Shown here: positions 38,965-48,186 of the stretch, piece by piece
Numbering within the stretch: position 1 is the stretch's first letter
Layout of the letters: each line of letters starts with the position of its first letter
Assembly (NCBI GenBank): GCA_016715065.1
Contig: JADKBN010000004.1
Span: 315,329 to 379,328, forward strand
Length of the DNA: 64,000 nt
Source of the DNA: Fibrobacterota bacterium
GTDB lineage: Bacteria > Fibrobacterota > Fibrobacteria > UBA5070
Reading direction: 5' to 3'
Program-made: the position numbers and the translations under genes
The notes under the pieces: model-generated
The model's database searches: none
What the model was told of the DNA's origin: nothing
What the model saw: the letters and a program-made list of their open reading frames with translations, nothing else

Positions 38965-39734
38965 CCTCGGTCCTCCCCATTTTCCAGCGGCTCGCCTCTC
39001 GTCTTTCGCGACTGGTTGGTCGCAAGGGCGGGGGAGAGCATCGGCTGGCGGCCCTCGAGAAGGCCATCGGGCACGTGTTCACGAACACCGAGCTCCTGGA
39101 GCGGGCCATGGCGCACCGCTCATGGGTCAATTCGGAGGCGCTATCGCCCATCGATTCCAACGAACGGCTGGAATTTCTGGGCGATGCGGTGCTGGACATG
39201 GTGGTTACCGATTTCCTGTACGCCACGCGGCCCAACGAAGACGAAGGCAAACTTTCCAAGATCAAGGGATTGGTGGTTTCCGCCAAGGTTCTGGCGGAAG
39301 TTGCCCGGTCCATCGGTATCGGCGAGCACCTGAAGGTCTCGCGTAGCGAAGAACGCGGCGGTGGTCGCGACCGCGAAAGCATCCTGGCCGACGCCTTCGA
39401 ATCCGTGATCGGGGCCATCTATCTGGACGCGGGCTACCACCCCGCCCGATCGTTCCTGATGCGCACCCTGGTGTGCGAATTCGATCGCTTCATGGGCGAC
39501 CAGGAATTGGCCAACTACAAGAGCGCCCTGTTGGAGCACAGCCAGAGCAAGGGCTGGGGCGCCCCCCACTACGAAGTGGAGCGCACCGAAGGCCCCGAAC
39601 ACGGCAAGCGCTACCACGTGCTGGTGCGGGTGCGCGGCGAGCTTTGGGGGCGTGGCAGCGGCCCCACCAAAAAAGACGCAGAACAATCCGCGGCCCGCGA
39701 AGCCCTGGAATCGCGCGGCATCCCAACGCCCTGA
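38961..39734 (+). CDS. rnc: Ribonuclease III
   Basis: 257 residues from ATG 38961, overlapping fabF. RNase III signature NERLEFLGDAVLDMVV near residue 68, second acidic site DAFESVIGAIYLDAGY, and a C-terminal double-stranded-RNA-binding domain (NYKSALLEHSQSKGWGAPHY, GSGPTKKDAEQSAAREAL). Cleaves rRNA precursors and structured RNAs. Last gene of the cluster. Confidence 0.96.
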
Positions 39735-39777
39735 TCCTCCCCGGTTAGCCTGGGAAGGAAACGTGGAGGATTGCAAC

Positions 39778-39951
39778 GCCGTTCGTCCTGAGGAGCCCAT
39801 TCCTGCCCTGAGGAGGAGGCGAAGCCTCCGTATCGAAGCGAAATGGGCGTCTCGAAGGGCGAGCGGAGGATACGTAGCGGCAAGATGTGGGATCCAACAC
39901 GAGGCCGTCGCCCTTCGAGACGCGGCAGAGCCGCTCCTCAGGACGAACGGC
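39778..39951. repeat. Nested inverted repeat, palindromic intergenic unit
   Basis: Outer 19-bp arms GCCGTTCGTCCTGAGGAGC (39778-39796) and GCTCCTCAGGACGAACGGC (39933-39951); inner 16-bp arms GCGTCTCGAAGGGCGA (39847-39862) and TCGCCCTTCGAGACGC (39908-39923). A further GAGGCGAAGCCTC hairpin lies at about 39807. Similar CCTGAGGAG / CTTCGAGACGC palindromes are frequent between genes in many high-GC bacteria, notably alphaproteobacteria. Unrelated to elements A-I. The rest of the 39735-40190 gap holds nothing I can name. Confidence 0.8.
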
Positions 39952-40190
39952 TTTCTACCCCTCGGTTTTTCCATATGTGCTCAGGGTACGTCGCCTCTCC
40001 GGATGAGCGGTGGTCTCGTGGCCAGAAACTGCCTACCCCCCACCCGGCAAGAATGATCCACCCCGGGGGCCGCAACCCGTTGTCTGGCCTGGAAATACCC
40101 GCTTCGTGAGCTGAAAACCGATTGGCACGTCTTTGGTTTAGAGAACTGTCTGGAAACGGACTTCCATCTCTGGACGCCAAGGAGGCGAGG

Positions 40191-40769
40191 ATGACTCACA
40201 CGATCGGGATGCTTCGCGCCACGCTGGCGTTGGCAGTTTCTGTCATGGCGGCAAACCCGCTGCCCAGGGACTTCTCGCTCACCGGCGATCGCAAGAGCCA
40301 TCGCGTGGACGACGTGATCACCGTGAAGGTGGGCGAAGACAACACCGCCAAGAACACCGCCGGAACCCGCACGCAAAGCAAGAGCGACGCGAAGCTGGGA
40401 TTGGCGGAAGGAACCGGGATCCTGGGATTCATACCGGGCGCGGGCTTCAAGAGCGCGCAGGATGCGGATTTCACGGGCCAGGGCAACACCTCCCGCCAAG
40501 GCTCCATGCAAGCGGTGGTCAGCGCCCGGGTGGTGGAAGTCCTGCCCAACGGGACGCTGCGCATCGAGGGACTCAAGCAGGTGGTGATCAACGACGAGAC
40601 GGAAGTGCTCTCGGTGGCCGGACTGCTGCGCCCGGAAGACATCTCCGCCGACAATTCGGTTTCGTCGGGCCGGCTCGCCGACGCGAGGATTTCCTACAGC
40701 GGACGCGGAACCACCGCCAACGCCCAGCAACCGGGCCCCGTCGCCCGCTTCTTCGACTGGTTGTTCTGA
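40191..40769 (+). CDS. flgH: Flagellar L-ring protein FlgH
   Basis: 192 residues from ATG 40191 (AAGGAGGCGAGG upstream); an in-frame start at 40122 is not supported. Core FlgH features: DFSLTGDRKSHRVDDVITVKVGE, VVSARVVEVLPNGTLRIEGLKQV, and DISADNSVSSGRLADARISYSG near the end. Forms the outer-membrane ring of the flagellar basal body. The N-terminus is a signal peptide but lacks the usual lipobox cysteine, and the protein is shorter than enterobacterial FlgH (about 232). Two nt separate it from flgI. Confidence 0.93.
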   Translation: MTHTIGMLRATLALAVSVMAANPLPRDFSLTGDRKSHRVDDVITVKVGEDNTAKNTAGTRTQSKSDAKLGLAEGTGILGFIPGAGFKSAQDADFTGQGNTSRQGSMQAVVSARVVEVLPNGTLRIEGLKQVVINDETEVLSVAGLLRPEDISADNSVSSGRLADARISYSGRGTTANAQQPGPVARFFDWLF

Positions 40770-40771
40770 TC

Positions 40772-41857
40772 ATGCGACACTTTCTGACCATCACGTTGTT
40801 GGCCGCCGCGCTGGTGCACGCCCAGATCCGCATCAAGGATCTGGCCGATGTCCAAGGCGTTTCGGTCCAGCGTCTCGTGGGCTACGGCCTGGTGGTGGGC
40901 CTCAGCGGCAGCGGCGACGGCGCGGGGTCTTCTGCCGCCGTCCAGAGCACGGCCAACCTGCTGCGCAACATGGGCTTGGAAGTGGATCCGCAGCATTTGC
41001 GCACCCGCAACGCCGCCGCGGTGGTGGTCACCGCCGATCTTCCCGCTTTCGCCAAGCCCGGCAGTCGCATCGATGTGCGCGTGAGCTCCCTGGGAGACGC
41101 CCGCTCGCTCACCGGAGGGGTATTGCTGATGGCGCCGATCAAAGGCTCCGACGGCGAGATCTACGCCTTGGCCCAAGGCGCGGTGGGAACGGGTGGTGCG
41201 GTCTCGCAAAGCCAGTTCGGAGCCTCGTTGCAACAAAACCACGGCGCCACGGGAATCTTGCCTGGCGGCGGCATCGTGGAACGCGAAAACCTCGCATCAA
41301 GACTAGACGACGGCCCCTTGCGCCTGACACTGCGGGAGCCGGATTTCACCAACGCCCAGGCCATGGCCGATGCGATTTCCAAGGAAATCGGACCCGGCGC
41401 CGCGGTGGCCGATGATGCCGCCACGGTGCGCATCACGGTCAAGGATCCACCCCAAGGGCGCACCGCGCTGGTGGCCCGTCTGGAAGGCCTGCGCATGGCC
41501 GTGCAACGTCCCGCCCGAGTGGTGGTGAACGAACGCACCGGCACCATCGTGGCCGGATCGGACGTGCGGATTTCCGAGGTGGCGGTCACGCAGGGAAGTC
41601 TCACCATCCGCGTGGACCCCAATGTCCAGACCAGCCAACCCAACGCGCTTTCGCAAGGGGCCACCCGTACGGCGGCCAACCCCTCCATCCAGACCCAGGA
41701 ACAGAAATCCCAAGTGCAGGTATTGCAAGCCAACACCAGCGTGGGCGATCTGGCCCGGACCCTCAACTCCTTGGGAGCCTCGCCGCGCGACCTCGTGGCG
41801 ATCCTCCAGGCCATCCACAAATCCGGTGCCATGCAGGCCGAACTCGTCCTGATGTGA
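40772..41857 (+). CDS. flgI: Flagellar P-ring protein FlgI
   Basis: 361 residues. Signal peptide MRHFLTITLLAAALVHA, then RIKDLADVQGVSVQRLVGYGLVVGL split at GSGDG, the family start motif. GSRIDVRVSSLGDARSLTGGVLLMAP is also diagnostic. The C-terminus ends LVAILQAIHKSGAMQAELVLM as expected. Forms the periplasmic ring around the rod. A peptidoglycan-layer P ring with an L ring shows a Gram-negative type flagellum. Confidence 0.96.
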   Translation: MRHFLTITLLAAALVHAQIRIKDLADVQGVSVQRLVGYGLVVGLSGSGDGAGSSAAVQSTANLLRNMGLEVDPQHLRTRNAAAVVVTADLPAFAKPGSRIDVRVSSLGDARSLTGGVLLMAPIKGSDGEIYALAQGAVGTGGAVSQSQFGASLQQNHGATGILPGGGIVERENLASRLDDGPLRLTLREPDFTNAQAMADAISKEIGPGAAVADDAATVRITVKDPPQGRTALVARLEGLRMAVQRPARVVVNERTGTIVAGSDVRISEVAVTQGSLTIRVDPNVQTSQPNALSQGATRTAANPSIQTQEQKSQVQVLQANTSVGDLARTLNSLGASPRDLVAILQAIHKSGAMQAELVLM

Positions 41858-42024
41858 GCACTCAGTGAACTTCCGGCAAAACCATCGAGCACAACCCATA
41901 GGGCGGGTCGGGAAAGAGGCAAAACCTCGATCCTGCCGGAGACAAGCGCCCGCCCAAAGGATCGAGCAGCGGCAGGGAAGCCGTTCCGTCCAGACCAGTC
42001 CAATCCTGAACAGGGAGGTTTCCC

Positions 42025-42834
42025 ATGCGCATTTACAATAACGTCAACGCGATCAATACCCAGAACACGCTTCTGGTCACCAACCGGGACATGTCCAAGT
42101 CGCTGGAAAAGCTTTCTACCGGCCTGCGCATCAACCGGGCCTCGGACGATGCGGCGGGATTGTCCGTGTCGGAAGGTCTGCGCACCCAGATCCGCGGCAG
42201 CGACATGGCGCGAAGAAACGCCAACGACGGCTTGGCCATGCTGCAGATCGCGGAAGCCGGCACACAGCAGATCACGGACAGCCTGCAGCGCATGCGGGAA
42301 TTGGCCATCCAGTCGGCCAACGGAACCTACGCGAATGCCGAACGCGCCTACATCGATCAGGAATACCAGGCGTTGGCCTCGGAAATCAGCCGCATCGCGC
42401 TGGCCGTGACCTACAACGGCATCCCACTTCTGGCCACCACCACGGCATTCTCCTTCCAGATCTCGGCCGCCGCCACCGGCACCAGCTCCACCATCAGTTT
42501 CCAGCCCATCGATCTGTCCACCGGCCTCTCCTATGGCGGCGTGAGCTTGCAGACCTCGGCCCAGCTTTCCATCACGTCCATCGACGCGTTGTTGTCTTCG
42601 GTCCTGAGCCTGCGCGCCTTGGTGGGTGCGACCATGAATCGCCTGGAAGCGACCGTGACCAACCTGGGCGCCATGATCACCAACTACGCCGATGCCGAAA
42701 GTCGCGTGCGCGACACCGACTTCGCGATGGAAAGCACCAAGTTCACGCGAAGCCAGATCCTGACCCAGTCGGCGAACTCGATGTTGAGCCAGGCCAACCA
42801 GCTGCCCAACAACGTGCTGTCGCTGTTGCAATAG
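42025..42834 (+). CDS. fliC: Flagellin
   Basis: 269 residues. Conserved N-terminus (NVNAINTQNTLLVTNRDMSK, STGLRINRASDDAAGLSVSE) and C-terminus (DTDFAMESTKFTRSQILTQS, MLSQANQLPNNVLSLLQ) that form the filament core; a short variable middle of about 80 residues. GGGAGG precedes the start. The 167-nt leader after flgI shows no convincing sigma-28 promoter. Compact size is typical of minimal flagellins. Confidence 0.95.
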   Translation: MRIYNNVNAINTQNTLLVTNRDMSKSLEKLSTGLRINRASDDAAGLSVSEGLRTQIRGSDMARRNANDGLAMLQIAEAGTQQITDSLQRMRELAIQSANGTYANAERAYIDQEYQALASEISRIALAVTYNGIPLLATTTAFSFQISAAATGTSSTISFQPIDLSTGLSYGGVSLQTSAQLSITSIDALLSSVLSLRALVGATMNRLEATVTNLGAMITNYADAESRVRDTDFAMESTKFTRSQILTQSANSMLSQANQLPNNVLSLLQ

Positions 42835-42902
42835 TCTGACAACATGCTGAAGTGAAGGTCCGGCCGGGCACCCTCCACCCAATCGCCGGTCGGGCTCCAA
42901 CC

Positions 42903-42932
42903 GTCCCTCCCCGGGTGTACCCGGGGAGGGAC
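42903..42932 (+). terminator. Perfect hairpin after flagellin, likely terminator
   Basis: GTCCCTCCCCGGGT and ACCCGGGGAGGGAC form a perfect 14-bp stem with a 2-nt nominal spacer, 69 nt after the flagellin stop. It is followed by ACAATCGTTT, not a clean T tract, so it may act as an mRNA 3' end stabiliser as much as a terminator. Confidence 0.65.
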
Positions 42933-42999
42933 AATCGTTTGTGGCACGGCGGCGGTGTACCTTTGCAGGTTCGCGCTCGGTTCCGGGCGCACACCTCCC

Positions 43000-43710
43000 A
43001 TGAACACAAAACGCCTACCAACCATCCGTCTCTTCGCTTCGCTGCTTGCGCTGTCGGGTCTCCTTTTTGTGACCGGCTGCGATTGGCGCGCCTCCAACCT
43101 GCCGCAGGATGTTCCCCAAGGCTGGGATCTCTCGAACCTGGACCAAGGCGTGGAAGGCTGGTATCCGCGCCAGGTGGACAAAGGCCGGTTGGTACCTCCA
43201 GACACATTGCGCATCGATGATTCCCTCTGGATGGAAATTCAAAGCGTCGGGGGCGAGCCCAGCCGCTGGCGTCGCAAGGTGCGCTGGCGCGCCGACGAAT
43301 TTCCACGGCTGACCTGGAAGTGGGCGCTTTCGGCCCGACCCGACAGTGGCGATTACCTCTCGCGTTCCCGACCGGCCACGGTGATGGCCGTGGACGTCAC
43401 GTTGGCCTCCGCGTTCGGGTTCCACAAAACCATCCGCTATTCCTGGAGCGCGCGCAGCGACCAAGGAGCGGTCCATCTGGGCGACGGCTGGCACCCCAAG
43501 GTGGTGGTGTTGCGCGATGCACACGATTCGATCGGATTGCAGACGGAGTCGGTGGATGTATGGAATGATTTCGCCAGGCTCTGGGGGTTCCGCCCCCGCT
43601 ACCAGGCGCTTTCCATCGCCCTGGCCGTCAACGAGCCCAACGCCAGGAAAATCATCCGGGGCCGGTTCGGCCCGATCTTCGCCCTCTCGGGCAAGGAGCC
43701 CAATCCTTGA
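43000..43710 (+). CDS. DUF3047-like lipoprotein
   Basis: 236 residues from ATG 43000. Signal peptide with lipobox FVTGC. The body has WRRKVRWRADEFPRLTWKWA, IRYSWSARSDQGAV and VWNDFARLWGFRPRYQALSI followed by ALAVNEPNA, which match my memory of the DUF3047 pattern (a beta-sandwich of unknown role). Stop overlaps the queF start (TTGA). First gene of a tightly packed chain reaching 49640. Confidence 0.72.
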   Translation: MNTKRLPTIRLFASLLALSGLLFVTGCDWRASNLPQDVPQGWDLSNLDQGVEGWYPRQVDKGRLVPPDTLRIDDSLWMEIQSVGGEPSRWRRKVRWRADEFPRLTWKWALSARPDSGDYLSRSRPATVMAVDVTLASAFGFHKTIRYSWSARSDQGAVHLGDGWHPKVVVLRDAHDSIGLQTESVDVWNDFARLWGFRPRYQALSIALAVNEPNARKIIRGRFGPIFALSGKEPNP

Positions 43711-44105
43711 ACCAATCCACCTACGACGACCGCCAAGACCACATTCCCTCGATGGTGACGCCTGCCATCGAGACCTTCCGCTTCATGTTTCCTGGTTCGG
43801 CCACGGTGCTGGTGGTGGAGACCTCCGAATTCACTTGCGTGTGCCCCAAAACCGGCCTTCCAGACTTCGCAACCCTGAAAATTCGCTATCGACCCAAAGA
43901 ACTTTGCCTGGAACTCAAGAGTTTCAAAGAGTATTTGCTCTCTTTCCGTCCGATCGGGATCTTCCACGAACACGCGGTAAACGTGTTCCTGCGGGATTTC
44001 GTGAAGGCATGCCAACCCGAATGGATGGAGATCGTTGGAATCTTCAATGCGCGGGGAGGCATCACCACCACAGCCATCGCCACCTACGGAGACGTGCAGC
44101 CATGA
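43707..44105 (+). CDS. queF: NADPH-dependent 7-cyano-7-deazaguanine reductase QueF
   Basis: 132 residues, short (type I) QueF. Catalytic Cys46 in CVCPKTGLPDF with Asp53; the QueF motif ELKSFKEYLLSFR and HEHAVNVFL follow; ARGGITTT closes. Reduces preQ0 to preQ1 for queuosine in tRNA. Start TTG 43707 overlaps the previous stop; ATG 43752 is an alternative but would leave a short N-terminus. No other queuosine gene is nearby. Confidence 0.93.
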   Translation: MNQSTYDDRQDHIPSMVTPAIETFRFMFPGSATVLVVETSEFTCVCPKTGLPDFATLKIRYRPKELCLELKSFKEYLLSFRPIGIFHEHAVNVFLRDFVKACQPEWMEIVGIFNARGGITTTAIATYGDVQP

Positions 44106-45178
44106 CCACCTGGAACTTCAGCTCGGGCCCCGCCATCCTCCCCAAACCCGTCATCGAAAAGGCCGCCGCGGCCATCCTCGACTTCAAGGGTTCGGGCATC
44201 GGAGTCCTCGAGTGCTCCCACCGCTCCAAACTCTACGAGCCGGTTGTGGCTTCCGCCGAATCGCGACTGCGCAAGCTCATGGGCATCTCCGACGACTACG
44301 CCGTGCTCTTTTTGCAGGGCGGCGCCAGCACGCAGTTCGCGCAAGTGCCCCAGAACATCCTGGCCTCCACCGATGTCGCCGACTACACCGACACCGGAAC
44401 CTGGGCCTCCAAGGCCATCAAGGAAGCCAAGCTCTACGGCAAGGTGAACGTGATCGCCAGCTCCAAGGAAGCCGACGGCACCTACAAGTCGATCCCCAAG
44501 GATCTCAAGCTCACGCCGGGCGCAAAGTACCTGCATGTGACCTCCAACAACACGATCTTCGGGACACAGCTCCACGCCTTCCCGGACGTTGCCGTGCCGT
44601 TGGTGTCGGACATGAGCTCCGACATCTGTTCGCGCGTGGTGGACGTGTCCAAGTTCGGCGTGATCTACGCCGGCGCCCAGAAGAACCTGGGCCCCTCGGG
44701 CGTCACCGTGGTGATCGTGCGTAAGGACCTGTTGGGCAAAGTGGATAGACAAATTCCGACCATGATGGACTACCGCACCCACATCGAGGCCGGTAGCATG
44801 TTCAACACGCCCCCTGCGTTCGGCATCTTCGTGCTGGACCTGGTGCTGGAGTGGCTGGAAGGCGCGGGCGGAATCGCCGGCATGCAGAAGATCAACGACG
44901 CCAAGGCTGCCAAGCTCTACGCCGAGATCGACCGCAATCCGCTGTTTGCCGGAACCGTGGCGCTGGAAGACCGTTCCCGCATGAACGTGTGCTTCGTTCC
45001 TCTGAACAAGGACCACGAAGAACCCTTCAAGAAGCTGTGCCTGGGACGCGGCATGGTGGATTTCACGGGACACCGTTCCGTGGGCGGATTCCGGGCTTCC
45101 ATCTACAACGCGATGCCGGAAGCTGGCATCGACGCCATGATCGAGGCGATGCGCGACTTCGAGAAGAGCAACGGGTGA
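44102..45178 (+). CDS. serC: Phosphoserine aminotransferase
   Basis: 358 residues from ATG 44102, overlapping queF (ATGA). Starts NFSSGPAILPKPVIEKA; PLP-binding Lys194 in IYAGAQKNLGPSG; RTHIEAGSMFNTPP and GHRSVGGFRASIYNAM are family hallmarks. Converts 3-phosphohydroxypyruvate to phosphoserine. Its stop overlaps the next gene (GTGA). Confidence 0.97.
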   Translation: MTTWNFSSGPAILPKPVIEKAAAAILDFKGSGIGVLECSHRSKLYEPVVASAESRLRKLMGISDDYAVLFLQGGASTQFAQVPQNILASTDVADYTDTGTWASKAIKEAKLYGKVNVIASSKEADGTYKSIPKDLKLTPGAKYLHVTSNNTIFGTQLHAFPDVAVPLVSDMSSDICSRVVDVSKFGVIYAGAQKNLGPSGVTVVIVRKDLLGKVDRQIPTMMDYRTHIEAGSMFNTPPAFGIFVLDLVLEWLEGAGGIAGMQKINDAKAAKLYAEIDRNPLFAGTVALEDRSRMNVCFVPLNKDHEEPFKKLCLGRGMVDFTGHRSVGGFRASIYNAMPEAGIDAMIEAMRDFEKSNG

Positions 45179-45447
45179 CCTGGTTCGGGCGTTCGCGCCC
45201 GTTCGAGTGTCCCAATTGCGGTTTCGAAGGACGCGCTCCGGTGCGCGGCGCCGGTCCGCTCCTGTGGATCGTGCTGGTCGCCGTGGCCTGGAACGCCTGG
45301 TTGTTCCAACGGGCCCACATGGAAGTCCAAGCCGTGGTCGCGGCGGTCTTCGCGCTGTTGGGCGCGTGGGGTGCCATGCGTCTGCCGCGCTGGGTGCGCT
45401 GCCCGGCCTGCGGCTGGCGCCATCCGGTGGGAAACGACGAACGCTAG
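45175..45447 (+). CDS. Small membrane protein with two zinc-ribbon halves
   Basis: 90 residues from GTG 45175, overlapping serC by 4 nt. A CPNC near the N-terminus (PFECPNCGFEG) and a CPAC near the end (WVRCPACGWRHP) flank two hydrophobic segments (LLWIVLVAVAWNAWLF and VVAAVFALLGAWGAM). The two CxxC pairs probably join in one zinc site on the cytoplasmic side of a helical hairpin. No family recognised. Coding character is supported by the overlap and high third-position GC. Confidence 0.65.
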   Translation: MTWFGRSRPFECPNCGFEGRAPVRGAGPLLWIVLVAVAWNAWLFQRAHMEVQAVVAAVFALLGAWGAMRLPRWVRCPACGWRHPVGNDER

Positions 45448-45490
45448 GCGTCTCCAGCAGCGGGATCTAGGGCTATCTTTCCCGCCCTCC

Positions 45491-46912
45491 ATGGACGCGT
45501 CGCCAACCGATCGCAAAGCCTTCCGTTTGTCGCGATGGGAGCCGTTTCTGCTTCCCGCGACGGTGCTGGCGCTGTTGGGCGCGGCCACTTGGCTGGACGC
45601 GCACGGAATCTCGGTTCCCGGCACCCGTCGGGTGGACATCGTGTCTTCCCTTCGCACCCCGGCGGCCCTGCCGGAATCCACCGCGGTCGCCACCGCTTTG
45701 GCGGACTCGACAGAATCTGACCAGCCTGCTTCGGATTCCGCAGCCGGAACCGATACCGCCACGGTCCTTCCCGATCTGTCGGCGCTGGACACCGTCGGGG
45801 TGGTCGCGCTGGAAAACGCCGACGCGCTCGAGCCGTTCTTCCAGGCGCTGGCCGCCCAAGGCCGGTCGCGGGTGGCGTGGTTCGGCGACTCCTTCACGGA
45901 AGGCGATATCCTGGTGGGCGACCTGCGCGAGTTCCTCCAGAAGAACTTCGGGGGATCGGGCGTGGGGCTGGTGCCGCCCACCTCGCCGGTGGCGCGGTTT
46001 CGGGGCACCATCAAGCAGAGTTTTTCTTCCAACTGGAAGGAACGCAACATCATGGCCCACGGCGGGCCCAAGATCGCGGTGGGCATCGCGGGACGGGGCT
46101 CCATGCCCAAGATCGGGACGGATTCCGTCCACAGCAGCTGGGTGGAACTGGCTGCGGCCGAGCGTGGCGGGGCCAGATCGTTTCGCAAGCTGCGCGTGTT
46201 CCTGTCGGGCGGATCCGATTCGGCAGATTCTCTCCATGCCAGCTGGGACGGCGGGGGCGTGGCCCACAAGACCGGCTCGGGAGGGTTGCGCGAGGTCTCG
46301 GTGGATCTTCCCGAGGTGGACCGCGTGCGGGTGTCCTTCCAGGTGAGCGACACGGTGTCGGTGGAGGCCGTGGAACTGGAAAGCTCGCGCTCGGGCGTGG
46401 TGATCGACAACCTCAGCATCCGCGGGAATTCCGGCATGGGGATCCTGCAGATTCCACCCCACCACCTTTCCGAGATGCACCGCAAGCTCGGGTACTCGCT
46501 GGTGGTGTTGCAGTTCGGGGCCAACGTCGCCGACACATCCATGACCGGCTACGGCTGGTACCGCGACCGCCTGGCGCAGGTGGTGGGTCGCATCCACGAA
46601 GTCTTTCCGGGCGCGGCGGTGTTGCTGGTGGGAGTGGGCGACCGCGGGGTGCGCGGCGACGACGGACGGATCGTTTCGCACCCGTCCATGGCCTCGATCG
46701 TGGCCGCCCAACGCGCCGCTGCCGAACGCACGGGAAGCGCGTTTTGGGACATGCGCAAGGCCATGGGCGGCGAGAGCTCCATGGCCAAATGGTCGGCCGC
46801 CGGGCTGTGCGCCGCCGACTACACGCACATCTCGCCGCAAGGCGGCAGGCGGTTGGCCAAGGCGCTCAACAAATCGATCCTGATGGCCTGGTCCAAGCGG
46901 GAAGAAAAGTGA
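45491..46912 (+). CDS. Membrane-anchored SGNH-fold hydrolase, first of two
   Basis: 473 residues from ATG 45491. One N-terminal membrane segment (WEPFLLPATVLALLGAATWL) and a Ser/Thr/Ala-rich linker to about residue 110. The SGNH block I is RVAWFGDSFTEGD (nucleophile Ser); a later LVVLQFGANVAD matches the G/N blocks; DYTHISPQGGRR supplies the catalytic His. Together with the next SGNH gene and the MBOAT gene this resembles alginate or peptidoglycan O-acetylation units, in which an MBOAT moves acetyl groups across the membrane and SGNH proteins transfer them. Overlaps the next gene (GTGA). Confidence 0.82.
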   Translation: MDASPTDRKAFRLSRWEPFLLPATVLALLGAATWLDAHGISVPGTRRVDIVSSLRTPAALPESTAVATALADSTESDQPASDSAAGTDTATVLPDLSALDTVGVVALENADALEPFFQALAAQGRSRVAWFGDSFTEGDILVGDLREFLQKNFGGSGVGLVPPTSPVARFRGTIKQSFSSNWKERNIMAHGGPKIAVGIAGRGSMPKIGTDSVHSSWVELAAAERGGARSFRKLRVFLSGGSDSADSLHASWDGGGVAHKTGSGGLREVSVDLPEVDRVRVSFQVSDTVSVEAVELESSRSGVVIDNLSIRGNSGMGILQIPPHHLSEMHRKLGYSLVVLQFGANVADTSMTGYGWYRDRLAQVVGRIHEVFPGAAVLLVGVGDRGVRGDDGRIVSHPSMASIVAAQRAAAERTGSAFWDMRKAMGGESSMAKWSAAGLCAADYTHISPQGGRRLAKALNKSILMAWSKREEK

Positions 46913-48186
46913 TCCTCGCGGCCCTGGCGATGGGCTGGACACTGGCCAGCTCCGTGGTGGAACCCCAGGCGCTGGCCCCGCTGGCCCGCAAATGGACGGA
47001 TTCATCCCGGGTGTTGCGGGTCTACCACATCGGCGATTCGCACGTGCAGGGGGCGATTTTCGCAAGTGAATTGCGCAGGCTGTTCCAGCTCGATCGCGGG
47101 GACGCTGGCCGTGGGCTGGCCTTCTCCCACCGGCTGGGCGGCACCAACGGGTCGGGCGAGATGGCCTGGACCGGAAACGGCCCGTGGGTGGTGGCCAACG
47201 CCTTGCGCCGCGAGAACTCCATGCCCTGGGGTTTGGCGGGCTGGTCGCTGGCCGGGACGGACTCGATGCGTTTCCTCCAGCTGGCCCCGCGCGAGAGCGC
47301 ACCGGTGGGGATGTACCTCGCCAGCACCGTGTGGGTGCTGGGCGAAGGAGTGGTGCTGCAGGATGCGGACTCCTGCAATCGATTCGCGCCCACCGTCGTT
47401 CGCTGCCACGTTCCACCTCGCGACACGTTCCGTCTGGCTCTGGATTCGTTTCCGGGCAGGTTCGACGGCTTGATCCTGGAAAACGACCAGCCGGGCCTGG
47501 TGTGGGCGGAGGCGGGTGTCAATGGCCTCTCCTGGGCCGAACTTTCCCGCCCCTCGCGGCTGTGGGAACAACTGGCCGCCTGGAATCCGGATCTGGTGGT
47601 GGTGTCCTTGGGCACCAACGACGCGTTCGCCAAGGGGTATTCCACCGAGTCGTTCCGATCGACGGTGGCGGATGTTTTGGACAGATTCCGTCGATCCGTC
47701 CCGGGTGCGGCGATCCTGCTGACCCTCCCCCCCGACCACGCCTTGCGCGTGCGGCGCCGTCGCTACGCCGACAATCCGCGCATCTCCTCGGTGGAATCGG
47801 TCTTGCGCCAACAATGCCAGTTCCACGGCGTGGCCGCGGTGGAACTGCGCGAACTGCAAGGCGGGGCCGGTTCGTGGAACAAATGGCTCGCCCAAGGCCT
47901 GCTCAATCCCGACCACATCCATTACACCGGCACGGGCTATCGCCAACACGCGGGCTTGATCCACGTCGCGGTGTCGCAGGCCCTGTCTTCGCTTCCCGAC
48001 AGCTTGGTGCAACTGGCCACCGACACGTTGGATTCGGCTACCTTGGCCGATCGCGACGTGTTTTTGGGCGAGCAGGATTCGCTCCTGCGCAATCGCGACT
48101 GGGGAGAGCCGAAGGTGCTCAAACCCAAGCCGCCCAGCAAACCAAAGCGGTTCAAGCGCTTCCCGCGCTTTCGGAGGCCCAAGTGA
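46909..48186 (+). CDS. Periplasmic SGNH-fold hydrolase, second of two
   Basis: 425 residues from GTG 46909. Signal-like start (ILAALAMGWTLASSVV). Block I VYHIGDSHVQGA (Ser), VVVSLGTNDAFA (block III), and DHIHYTGTGYRQHA (Asp-His). A basic, Pro/Lys-rich tail (KPKPPSKPKRFKRFPRFRRPK region) could bind membrane or anionic polymer. Stop overlaps the MBOAT start (GTGA). Confidence 0.82.
   Translation: MILAALAMGWTLASSVVEPQALAPLARKWTDSSRVLRVYHIGDSHVQGAIFASELRRLFQLDRGDAGRGLAFSHRLGGTNGSGEMAWTGNGPWVVANALRRENSMPWGLAGWSLAGTDSMRFLQLAPRESAPVGMYLASTVWVLGEGVVLQDADSCNRFAPTVVRCHVPPRDTFRLALDSFPGRFDGLILENDQPGLVWAEAGVNGLSWAELSRPSRLWEQLAAWNPDLVVVSLGTNDAFAKGYSTESFRSTVADVLDRFRRSVPGAAILLTLPPDHALRVRRRRYADNPRISSVESVLRQQCQFHGVAAVELRELQGGAGSWNKWLAQGLLNPDHIHYTGTGYRQHAGLIHVAVSQALSSLPDSLVQLATDTLDSATLADRDVFLGEQDSLLRNRDWGEPKVLKPKPPSKPKRFKRFPRFRRPK

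Noticed and set aside
41858..42024. Sigma-28 promoter before flagellin
   Set aside because: No TAAA-N15-GCCGATAA-like pair with correct spacing; the nearest CAAA and GCCGGAGA are only 11 nt apart.
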